A stretch of DNA of 64,000 bases. Origin: Paulownia fortunei. Its lineage: Eukaryota > Streptophyta > Magnoliopsida > Lamiales > Paulowniaceae. A program made the position numbers and the translations under genes. The DNA lies in contig CM033112.1 in the NCBI GenBank assembly GCA_019321725.1, forward strand, positions 22,908,509-22,972,508. Reading direction: 5' to 3'. Shown here in pieces: positions 54,332 to 64,000 of the stretch. Position 1 is the stretch's first letter. Every line of letters starts with the position of its first letter. The notes beneath the pieces are model-generated. The model made no database searches, was not told where the DNA came from, and saw nothing but the letters and a program-made list of their open reading frames with translations.

Positions 54332-55424
54332 GTTTTGGCATTTTCCTAAGGAAAATAAAGAAGGAAGAAAAAGAAAAAGAAAATCAATTAAAGAACGAAA
54401 AAAGGAACCAATTGGTTATTGGATCGGATGTTGCACCTAGATGATACTAATCATTAATTTTAAGAATTTAATATTTTGGATGTTGCACTGGGACGATACT
54501 AGTTATTAATTTTAGAAATTTAGTATTTTAGTGGTTGATAGATAGAAATGTCAAATCCAAATCATTTTAAAAAATTAATAATTAACAGGGCAGTTTTGTA
54601 AGGAAAAAGTCGTAAAATTAACTTTATATAGGGCACAAAGGGAGAGTGTAAGACCTTGTTTGTTTTTATATTTTTGTTTGTATTTTTTATTTTCATTGTT
54701 TTTAAAAATATTTTATTTTGATTTTGATTTTTATGTAAAAATATGCGTATAATATATATATATATGGGGGCAAAATACCACTCCCATGGAAATTAACCCT
54801 TTTTCGCACACCATACACACCCCCACATAACTGCGTGTACATGTTCTCTCTCTGTCTCTCGTACTATTTTTCGTATCGGTAAAGAGTGTCAGCACTTTAA
54901 GCACATGAAGAACTGATTTTTCCCGGCAAGATCCGATCTTACCGGCGAGTCTTTCCGTTCGCCGACGAGAAAATGATCGCTTTTCTGGTAAGAACTTTCA
55001 AGAAATGCTAAACCCGTTCGCTGTAATTTACTTCCAATCCAAAACATGGTTCCACAAGCGCAAAAAATCCATTTACTCCTTCATATGAACCCGTAAAGAA
55101 TACTGTTCATTTCTTTCTTGTATGAATCTATACGAGTTTTATACAGCAAAAAGGTCAAAACTTTATTGTGCAGCTGTTTGATTCTGGGCTTTTTCCGTAT
55201 AGATGTATAGCAAGTTTAGCAACTTTTTTTTCATATGCTTTTGTAGATATATATAGTTTATACAAGTGGATAGCTTAGGGTTCTTGAACAGCTTTGAAAA
55301 ATTAGTGAGGAAAGAGGAGAAAATGAGGTTATATGCTTATTAGAATTATAGGAGTTTGTCTATACGGGTGAATAGTTTAGGACTTCGAATTATAAACAAA
55401 GTATTAGTGAAAAAAGTGAAGAAA
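53107..55424. other. spacer between MDN1 and mitochondrial carrier
   Basis: It holds the MDN1 3' flank, an unassigned ORF-bearing patch at 53232-53489, a long poly-T run (54308-54331), a 52-bp imperfect tandem repeat (54427-54530) and the leader of the carrier gene. A donor-like CTG|GTAAGAAC at 54988 and T-rich sequence after it suggest a 5'-UTR intron, with an acceptor before 55425 that I cannot fix. Confidence 0.5.
54427..54530. repeat. 52-bp imperfect tandem duplication
   Basis: GATGTTGCAC starts at 54427 and again at 54479. Each is followed by a similar GA(T/C)GATACTA...ATTAATTTTA stretch with several differences. Confidence 0.7.
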
Positions 55425-56524
55425 ATGAGTTTAAGTGCTGCCGAGGAAGAATCAACAGCACAAGAAATTCACATTCCAGCAGATATAGACTGGCAAATGC
55501 TGGACAAATCCAAGTTCTTCTTCCTTGGGGCAGCCTTATTTTCTGGTGTTTCAGCCGCTTTATACCCTGTGGTGGTGTTAAAAACCCGGCAGCAGGTTGC
55601 TCAATCCCATGTTTCGAGCATAAGAACCGCAATTTGGATCATGAGGCATGAAGGGCTTCGAGGATTGTATAGGGGATTTGGAACCTCATTGACGGGCACT
55701 ATCCCTGCTAGAGCTTTGTACATGACTGCACTTGAGGTTACCAAAAGTAATGTGGGGCCTGCTGCCACTAGGCTCGGATTTCCTGAGCCTACTACAGCAG
55801 CTGTAGCCAATGCTGTGGCCGGATTGAGCGCTGCAATGGCGGCACAAGTGGTTTGGACTCCGGTTGATGTAATCAGCCAAAGGCTAATGGCACAGGGGAG
55901 TGGTTGTGTTGTTGGTGGGGGGGAATTCAAAGTGCTTTGAATGCATTGCCGTGTAAATATATAAATGGGGCTGATGCATTCAGGAAGATTTTGAATACAG
56001 ATGGGATAAGAGGGTTGTATAGAGGATTTGGGATATCGATCGTGACTTATGCACCAACCAATGCTGTTTGGTGGGCGTCTTATTCAGTTGTGCAGAGGCT
56101 GGTTTGGGGTGGAATGGGGTGTTCCCTTTGCAAGAAAGAAGAGGAAAGGCTTGAAAATGGAGTTATGACTGTGAGTAATGATACTAGTAGTTCTAATAAT
56201 GGATTGAGGCCGGATGCTAAAACCGTGATGGCTGTTCAAGGGCTGAGTGCAGCCATGGCCGGAGGGGTTTCAGCTTTGATTACGATGCCTTTGGACACAA
56301 TCAAGACGAGGTTACAGGTTTTGGATGGCGATGAGAATGGTAGAAAGGGGCCAACTTTGGGGCAAACAGTGAGGAATCTGGTGAGAGAGGGTGGATGGAT
56401 GGCTTGTTACAGAGGGTTGGGTCCAAGGTGGGCTTCCATGTCCATGTCTGCAGCCACAATGATCACTACATATGAGTTCTTGAAACGTCTCTCAGCTAAG
56501 AATCAAGAAGTTTTGACATCATGA
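55425..56524 (+). CDS. mitochondrial carrier family protein (SLC25A44-like), with one frameshift
   Basis: A member of the six-helix mitochondrial carrier family, likely in the inner mitochondrial (or other organelle) membrane; the substrate is not known from sequence. Seen: three carrier repeats with signatures YPVVVLKTRQQV (acidic residue replaced by Val in repeat one), TPVDVISQRLMAQ and MPLDTIKTRLQVLDG. Each is followed by the GLYRGFG or CYRGLG loop motif. The sequence is close to the plant group that includes Arabidopsis At5g26200 (MSLGAAEDES start, IPADIDWEMLDKSKFFF). I chose the Met at 55425 (MSLSAAEEES) by that similarity, not the upstream in-frame Met at 55356. The frame breaks in a run of seven G at 55915-55921; one more G restores a continuous 366-residue protein. 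Coding sequence has no intron. Confidence 0.92.
55915..55921 (+). other. frameshift point in the carrier gene (G homopolymer)
   Basis: Before the run the frame reads QRLMAQGSGCVVGG. After it the carrier homology continues one frame over, as GIQSALNALPCKYINGADAF. Seven G are present and eight would keep the frame. Uninterrupted homology on both sides argues for an undercalled homopolymer. Confidence 0.85.
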
Positions 56525-58704
56525 ATGAACACAGAACAAAAGCAGTAGAAGAATAAGGTTTCTCTTTTTCTTTTTTCCTTTTCACTTTGGTGGTTTATCT
56601 AACTTTTTTTTCTTTTATCGTTGGTTATAGTTTTCTTTGTTTTGTTTGTTAACAGCTTTTGTTTATTCTCCCCAAGTTACACATCAATGTGAGCGATTCC
56701 CGGTTTTTCGTTTCACTTATAAGATATATCCTGATACATAAATTTGCTTCGCTTTAATATCTTGACATGGAATTGTGCTAGCCACAACCACTTATATTTG
56801 AATACTTAAGTATTAATTGTGGGTTGTGTTGGAATTATTAAATTCTTTCCAGTTTGTGGGGAAACACCAACCTATTAGGAGTCAGTCTTCAGAGCTTAAG
56901 GAAGACTTTTGGGGGTAGGGGGTTAACAATTGGATTCATAAAGGTAGTGTAGGTAGCTGATGTTGATGGCTGCTAGGATTATTCGTTTTAATTCTATCCT
57001 ATCATTGAGGATAGCTTCTGCTCTCTGCTTGACCAAGATTTCTCTGTAAGCATTAGGTGGGTGTCGAGAGACTTTGCTTAAAAATACATTTAGTGGGGTT
57101 ATCCACAGCCTGCTTTCTTTTTCTTTGAATATTTGTTTGGGTAGGAGTTGGCACAATGCAACTTGCATACATATGGGAATGGCCCCAATTGGACTAATAA
57201 GTAAACTTACAAGACTTGGGGAATGTCCGCTTTGTCTTAGTCTTGACCCTCGGTGATCTTTATATCAAACACTTGTTTTAGTTATTACTTCCATTTAATA
57301 CCTTTCATTGTCAGCAAATTAAATATTGAATAGAAATGTAGGATATGGTGGTGAGGTGCCATTTGCCACATCATAATATAGGTTTTTTTTTTTTTTTGCT
57401 AAAGTGTGAATTGGATCCTCTCCATTTCGTATCTTCAATTAGCAAATTCATCATTACATAGAAGTATCCATGAAATGGTCTAGATGAATATTAGTCAATC
57501 AGCCAACTATAAACATTTAGAGTTCCTCAAAAAGTATCAGATCTTCAGCAAATTTCAACCTTATCTTCATCTATTGGAATTGCCCTGAACATGGAGTTTT
57601 GATCTCTATTTTCTGAGTCTATGCTCTTCACTTTTCCTGCTGTTAAGTATTTGGCAATATGATATTAGAATCAACCAACCAACAAGGAATGTTGCACCGA
57701 CACGCACAGACAACACCAGCACGTATGTATCCAAGGTAATATCCGAAATGTTTAAAAGCCAATGTTGTACAGACAGAGACACATAATGCAACATGTTTGA
57801 AATCACAAGACTGTTAAAGAAATGTTGAATTCGACACTCGTACACAGCACTATTCAAGAAAGTGTGCAAATATACAACAGTATTCAAGAAGTGTCAACGC
57901 TCAGACACGACACTATTCAAGAAGTGTCTGCAGATATGGTGTCAGAATCCGGAGTACAACATAATCATAGGAATACTAAGATTACCCATGCATGAACAAA
58001 CAAGTTCTCTTCAATCAAGATTCAAGACTTCAAACCCTCCAGCCAGAGCAAATAATACTATCCTAGTATAAATCAAATAATGGAGTAGCACACCATGCCA
58101 CCAACAGGAACAATTACCTGGGATCCTCTTTCTCATCCAATTTGTGAAATCTTTAACAAATGTGGTGTTTGCCGTGTAATTCGCGGTGAGTCTTGGACCT
58201 AGCAATTACAACCATAAGTCTAGAGTCAAAGTAACCACCAGTCTCTGGTTGCCCCCATGGATACACTGACAGCTACCCATGACCCAAAGTCCTATGACCT
58301 ATGAATAATCCACGTTTAACAGATAAATACACAATACCTTTGGTCATAGTGTGAAAATTTGCATTGTGCAGAACAGAAGCAATGAAATCACACATTAAAC
58401 AAGAAGTTGCAAAGCTATATCATGCCATATTGATATGCCTCATAAGAAACGCAGATAAGCCAGAGCTTTCTCACCAGATCACAAAAAGCTTGAATCCTAT
58501 TTCCGGAGAAACATGATAGTTCCACTAAATCAGGGGACTACTTCTGACACTACAACAAATAATACTATACCAAGAACAAAATCCCCCAATCAAAAGTACA
58601 CATTCACAGGTTAGCCCTTAACACTTGAACAAGAAAGGATCTAATTGACCAAGGCAGTACGCAGAGTCTTTAAAAATTACAGAGCTAAAGATTTGCATTC
58701 TACA
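56525..58704. other. intergenic spacer between convergent carrier and ALFIN-LIKE genes
   Basis: Both neighbouring genes end here. It includes T-rich 3' flank, a poly-T run near 57379-57398 and a small tandem repeat family at 57845-57935. The short ORFs have no recognisable similarity. Confidence 0.5.
57845..57935. repeat. three degenerate ~30-bp tandem units with short inverted symmetry
   Basis: The core TATTCAAGAA(A)GTGT recurs at about 57850, 57880 and 57913, with spacings of 30 and 33 bases. Two copies are preceded by ACAC-type sequence, so that ACACTATTC..GAAGTGT is partly palindromic. Possibly the remnant of a mobile element; no ends are seen. Confidence 0.6.
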
Positions 58705-61700
58705 CTAAGGGCGAGCTCTTTTGTTGCTGCATGAAGGACACTTGTACTGCTTGATATGCTCAGCTCTAGCGGGAGTAATCTTGACACACTTTCCATGAAA
58801 CCACTTCTCACATATGTCACAACAAATCCAGAATTCATCTGATGCATAGTTATCCCCACAGGCACCACATAAAGTCTCTCCATGCTCATCATCTTCTTCC
58901 ACATCCAAGCCCTCTTCTTCATCTTTTGGCTGTGGCTTTGACAATTTTCCCTGGGTTTCAGATGGTCGCTGTCACCAAAAAGAGCAAAGTGATAATACCA
59001 TCAAGAAGTTGAAGAATATTGAGAATCCTGATGGAACAGGTAGAAATAATGCAATAGGACTACATAATGTCTTAACTACTTCCAGACAAAGACCCCTTAA
59101 AATTTTTGCTGTATTGCCAGGACATCAGATCATAAGGCCTGATAAAAGATGGATAAAAAAGAAACAATCAAGATCCCTTACACAAAGGCAAACTTCAATT
59201 AACTGCTACTTTTACAAAGTAAGGACAGATGAACAGAACACGTTGCAGAAAAATAAATAGCCCTCTGAGAAATCTTTCCCTACCGATTTAGAGTTTGACT
59301 TCGACTTGTTGCTACTATGATTTGAGACAGAAGATTTCTCTTTCTGTTGTTTTTTAGCAGCACCAGTCACAACTTCAAATACAGTAGGGAGATCATTGAT
59401 CATGTTGAAAAGCCGCTTCCTGCACCAAGAAGTGGCAAAGATCATCACAAAAGTATAAACTTGGACAAAAGTTCAAGTAAGCTACATGGCATACATGTTA
59501 AATGAGATGGAGTGAATCATATTCAACTGCACAGTTGCTTTCTCCAACAAATGAGAGAAATTTGCAACCAGGCCCCATCAATATTGGAACATCGTGTCCA
59601 TACGAACCAACATCCCCTACCAAACCAAAAATAGATGCCAGAACTGATACTTTCCAGTAATCAAGGCTTTCTTAGACAAAGTTATCCTGACCATATAAAG
59701 GCCCTACTTCAATGCAAAATGGAAACTACATATGAAACACAAATTTGAAGAAAAGATTGGCATCACCATTATTGCTTTCAGTGCGAAACTGTTTAACAAT
59801 GATTTTGAGCTCGTAACACAACTTAGAAACTATAATGAGAACTAGTCAAACAAATAGCATTGGACCCACCTGTCAGCTTTATCAAATCCAAATCTAGCAC
59901 CAAAATAGAAGGCAACAGCAAGCAACCAAGCATCACTGTGAACAGCAACTAGAGATAACCAGTCTTTTTCTTGCATCCCGTCCCTAGCAAAGTTGATGCC
60001 CAGAGCAGGCTCAGGGAGTTCAGGAGGTACTTCTTCAGCAGGCAAATTGACCTCCCATTGCTCACTAGGAAATCCGTATAAGCACAAATTCTCCTTCTCT
60101 GGAATGCAAAGCATGAAGAGATCAATAATAACTGCGTTAGAAACACATGGGAAAAGAAATAAAGCAAGCAATCCTACAAGCACAAATTCTCCTTCTCTGG
60201 AATGCAAAGCATGAAGAGATCCATATTAACTGCATTAGACACACCTGGGGAAAAGAAACAAAACAAACAATATTTTTTAAAGCATAATGCATGTTCACAA
60301 AGCGGCAGGCTAAAGCCAGAGAACTAAACAACCTGGAACAGGAACATGCTTGGAATAAGATGAAAAACATACAATAGTTCGGATAATCAGCATTTAACAA
60401 TGTTGTGACTAGTAAATTGTCTAATAGGAAAGCACAGGCCTGATGCTGTTAAAGATGGATCATGTGATATCCTCGTAAATATATCACCGCCTATAAATAA
60501 ACATAAGGGTTCAGAATCAACCCACATGTCACAGCATTGTACAAAGAACTAAATCAAGATTCAATTTCACATTGACTCAAGGCAGCAACAAATTTTTTAA
60601 AATTTATCATAAAGTTTCCTCATATTTTAAATCATTTCTTTTTAATTTAAGTCAATAGTTTACTTAAATCAAGGCTGTGAAAAATTTCCCTTCCAGGTAA
60701 GTATTAACTAATTTTAACTGGGAAAATTACATGAATTTAGTAGTAGCTTAACAGGGCAACAAAGTCAAACACAAGATTGTATATAAAGGGAAAAAGCATT
60801 TTATTTTATTGCCTCAAGGACAAAGACCAGTACAAAAGCAAACAATCTTTAACAATTCTTTGCTTACACAATCAGAGGCTTACAGAAGTAGTATGTATTT
60901 TACACATAAATTGAAGTAAATTCCGGGAAACACGTGTTCCAAATGAAGCAATTAGTTGACATAATGCCACACAATGTAAACTGTGACAGATATGAGCAAT
61001 CATCAAGCAGCTTTCTAGGAAGAAAATCAATTTACTTACATTACAAAGAGAATTAAAATCAATGGTACATGTATAAGTACTTTTTGAAAGTTATGCCATC
61101 CAAGCAACAACAAAGTACTAAGATGTAAAGTAAGTAAGTGGTAGAAATTAGAAAAGCACATCAAGCAAATTGATAACTACAATAGATGTGTTTGGCACAG
61201 AATCTGTCTGCCACTAACTCTTAATCAAATTTATGTATAACAACTATCTTCTTGGTAGCGGCGTACAATCAAACTAGACAACATGCATTAACTATCTCTA
61301 GCTATAATTTCAAACAAGATCTGACTTCAATACCAATAAGTTATGGCAGTCAGCATTTAAAATTTTCTAATGGAACCACCCTAAAGAATTGAAAATGCAA
61401 TCATGATCACACCTTAAAATTATATATAACAAACTAACAATAATCTCTACCATGAGAATCTTTAACAAGAATGAAGAGGAATGTAAGACAGAGACACGTG
61501 ATGGCATTTAAACAACACAAAAAAACTTCCAAATGCTATATTACAACTTTCAATCTCATTAGAAGACATGACAGAAGTCATTGAACACTCCAGATCACAC
61601 CAGCGATTTCAAAGATTCCGATACAATCATAAGACAGTAAACACTGTGAGACTTGAATGCCACGTATCCACCATCTTTATAACAAGACTTGTGAATCGTA

Positions 61701-62779
61701 TACCAAGTATAACAGTCCTCGAATTACCCAACTAAAATGCCATGTTTTCATCCCTCAAGCACATTATATTTCTATAACCGCCGTAGACGAAACACAACCA
61801 ACAACAAAGAAAAACTACTAGTTCAAATTCAATTCACAGAATTAAAATGAATACGTAAAAATTAAAAACAAAAAACAAAACAGAAGAGTATACACCACCT
61901 TTGCATATCACTGACCTGAATACTTGAGATTTATATCTCTACACCCAGCAGTGTATATTAGTGAAAGCATTCGGTTAACTACTTGGAGTGTTAAAATTAT
62001 AAACTAAACGAGGCACAAAATATAGAGCTCAACAAGATTAGTTAATTGTCACATTTTCCATTTTGCGGTGAGACATAACTGGGGTTCCATGAATAATGGT
62101 TCCCAGTTACCTAACTAATGCACTCTCATCTTCCATGCACATTATAGTCAACAAGCTCAAAACCACATTTGCAGATACACATAAAATTCCCTTCCTTAAA
62201 AAGGAAAATATATTCAAACCATTCACTTAATAAATAGAAAATCCATACGGCTAATGCAATGAATACACAAAACAATATCAAAAAAATTACACTTTTATTT
62301 AAAATTCAGATATCAAAATCTCATGTGACACTAATCGACTTCAAGTTTACTTTATCACACATTCTTTCTTTACTGAATATAGGAAATTGAAGTCATTTTT
62401 CCAGAGATAACTGACGCGCAAACATGTAACCAGCACTTAAAAATGCCAAAATTTTAAATAAAAAAAAAAAAAAACAGCTAACTAATTCCCAAAAAAAAGC
62501 CCTACCAGGATCACACTGCTGGTAAAATTCTTCAACGTCTGTCAAAACAAAAAACCCACGTTAAAAAATGAAAGAATCAGCAAAAATCCAGAAAGAAAGA
62601 AAAACTCGCACACATAACAAACAATGAAGCAAAAGTCTTTCACACCCATAAAAAGCGGAAAATAAATTAAAAAAACAAACAAACAAACCTGTAGTAAGGG
62701 CTTTGATTAGTCCAGCTCTTCTACCCTTAAAATCCCTAAAAACTTCTTCAACAGTTCGAGGATTGTACCCTGCCTCCAT
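58705..62779 (-). CDS. AL: ALFIN-LIKE PHD-finger protein (5 exons)
   Basis: A nuclear chromatin reader: the plant Alfin1-like family binds H3K4me2/3 through its PHD finger. Exons in transcript order (minus strand): 62689-62779, 62506-62538 (only 33 nt), 59870-60098, 59284-59419, 58705-58968. Total 753 nt, 250 residues, the family's normal length. The Alfin domain (about residues 5-140) has [32 protein letters not shown] and the invariant [21 protein letters not shown] basic/Ser linker follows (about 141-178), then an acidic stretch. The C4HC3 PHD finger lies at about 196-243 ([18 protein letters not shown] to YKCPSC). The end KRARP is basic. All phases join exactly. Odd: the acceptor of exon 3 and its first bases are duplicated 98 bp upstream. 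Confidence 0.95.
60081..60276 (-). repeat. 98-bp tandem duplication copying the exon 3 acceptor of ALFIN-LIKE
   Basis: AGCACAAATTCTCCTTCTCT begins at 60081 and again at 60179. The first 43 bases are identical, and the rest differ at roughly ten positions. The identical part covers the acceptor and the start of exon 3. On the minus strand, use of the upstream copy (boundary 60196) would read EKENLCL and then TAG at 60174-60176. Confidence 0.88.
60277..62505 (-). other. rest of ALFIN-LIKE intron 2 (2.4 kb)
   Basis: A long AT-rich intron between the 33-nt exon 2 and exon 3. I see no ORF, repeat ends or RNA gene in it apart from the duplicated acceptor at its 3' end and a poly-A run near 62460-62474. 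Confidence 0.55.
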
Positions 62780-63118
62780 CCTTTTTTTTCCTTTTTTTCG
62801 TCTTCTCGAGCTCAAATTCACAAAACCAAAGCAATGGAAAAAGCTGCAAAATGTCTGTGGGGGTTTAAGAGCAGCTGATAAATAACAGTAAAAATTTTCG
62901 AGAGAAAGAGAGAGAGAGAATAGAAGAGCGAATGATGGGATAGATGATGGAGCGGATTTGAATCTAATGAAGATGGACGGGTTTAACTATATTTGAGAGT
63001 TGGGAGATGAGTCCGAGAACCCACATACCATTTAACAATTTTTTCCATTCTTGTTCTTTTTATATATTTATTTAAAAATTAGAGGTTTTGATTTTGGGAT
63101 GCATACATATTTATATAG

Positions 63119-63176
<58 letters not shown>

Positions 63177-64000
63177 ATACTTCATATTTTTATAACGACA
63201 CTCTAATTTTTATGTTTTTTCTTTTTTTATAACGGACAAAAATGTCCCTCAATGTATAAAATAGAATTCTTGTCAATTTTAAAAAATATATTTGTCCTTT
63301 TTAAATTTAGCTTTCACCTTCACTTTGCAAAGGAATATCAAAATTTTAGCATATTCTCTATAACATATATTTTATTTTTTTAGTTTTGATTAAATAAATT
63401 ATTTGGAGCAAATTAAACAATTTACATTACACCAAATTATGGTGCATTCCAAATTTAATACAAATCGAGTTGGCATATTTAATGAATTCAAAATAGGAAA
63501 TTTTGTCAATCCAACTGTACCAAATTTAAATTTCAAATCAAAATTGGATTAAGAAATTTTAAGAATAAGATTCCCAATTCCATGAACAATATGTGGATTG
63601 CATGTTTAATAATACTCTAAAATTTTCTGAGTTGTTTTAGTATTCACAAGTTCTATTATGTCATTCAAGTCCTCCAAATAATTATCCTTTCTCCTTCGCT
63701 CCATTGTTTTAATATTGTTAACTATTTAACATCAATGCCTAAAAGAAATTATGCAGCAAATACTTCAATAAGGTAAAGGTGAGAAAAAGACAGAAGATAA
63801 GCAAGACAAGTATTTTTCTTATGTAAAAAATAATAGTGATTAATAGGTTAAAAGGGGCAAAAATTTATTGTAAAATAATACGATTTTTATTATATTTACT
63901 GAGGGAAATTATTGTCCTTTATAATAAAAAAAATAGTGGAATGCCAAGAATACGGAGTACCAATATAAAATCTCATTATATAGTATACATACGTAAATTT
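62780..64000. other. ALFIN-LIKE promoter side and AT-rich flank
   Basis: The leader of the ALFIN-LIKE gene is pyrimidine-rich on its coding strand (GA repeat on the plus strand at about 62899-62919), common in plant 5' UTRs. Beyond it lie a TA/CA microsatellite (63121-63175) and AT-rich sequence with no supported gene to the window end. Confidence 0.5.
63121..63175. repeat. compound (AT)n(AC)n microsatellite
   Basis: About 17 AT units run straight into about 10 AC units. A likely length-polymorphic locus. Confidence 0.92.

Noticed and set aside
55356..55424. Upstream in-frame Met for the carrier (extra 23 residues)
   Set aside because: Related plant carriers begin at MSL.AAE; the extra residues look like leader sequence.
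55904..56524. Second half of the carrier as an independent gene
   Set aside because: It starts inside carrier repeat two and continues the same protein one frame over; a one-base homopolymer error explains the split.
59949..60400. ORFs over the duplicated region upstream of ALFIN-LIKE exon 3
   Set aside because: They read the duplicated acceptor and intron sequence in the wrong frames; no separate protein is supported.
63121..63175. Regular repeat array that might suggest CRISPR or satellite
   Set aside because: A simple dinucleotide microsatellite without spacers, in a plant nuclear genome.

Overview
This is a nuclear segment of a dicot plant genome. It is AT-rich, and the large gene is cut into many GT-AG exons. 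The gene set (threonine synthase with a plastid transit peptide, an ALFIN-LIKE PHD protein, a DIR1-like lipid-transfer protein, an R1-type NLR remnant, an intronic insert of scrambled plastid DNA) fits only a land plant. The R1-type NLR points to an asterid, possibly Lamiales; that placement is an inference.

Layout. 1-1206 (+): 3' remnant of an R1-type LRR resistance gene, broken by frameshifts. 3112-3408 (-): small DIR1-like lipid-transfer protein. 5423-6984 (-): chloroplast threonine synthase, essentially intronless. 6985-10940: AT-rich spacer. 11259-53106 (+): one giant gene, midasin (MDN1), the AAA+ ATPase that remodels pre-60S ribosomes. I resolved 77 coding exons. They sum to 16,270 nt, which is 5,422 codons plus stop once a single extra base in exon 38 is discounted. 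55425-56524 (+): mitochondrial carrier family (SLC25) protein. 58705-62779 (-): ALFIN-LIKE PHD-finger protein in five exons. The flanks hold microsatellites and nothing else I can name.

The genes are unrelated housekeeping loci and form no operon or cluster. The dominant content is MDN1: N-terminal domain, a ring of six AAA modules, a long linker, an acidic D/E-rich tail and a C-terminal MIDAS domain. A telo-box and a TATA-like element lie just upstream, as is usual for plant ribosome-biogenesis genes.

Main oddities: (1) three otherwise intact genes (threonine synthase, MDN1, carrier) each carry exactly one single-base frameshift, two of them in C/G homopolymers, which looks like residual long-read assembly error; (2) a mosaic of plastid rpoC2, rps7 and ndhH pieces sits in an MDN1 intron; (3) a 98-bp tandem duplication in the ALFIN-LIKE gene copies a 3' splice site and the first bases of exon 3, creating a decoy acceptor that leads to a stop codon; (4) two MDN1 introns appear to use GC donors, and one 87-nt intron is stop-free and a multiple of three. 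I found no convincing new multi-gene system.
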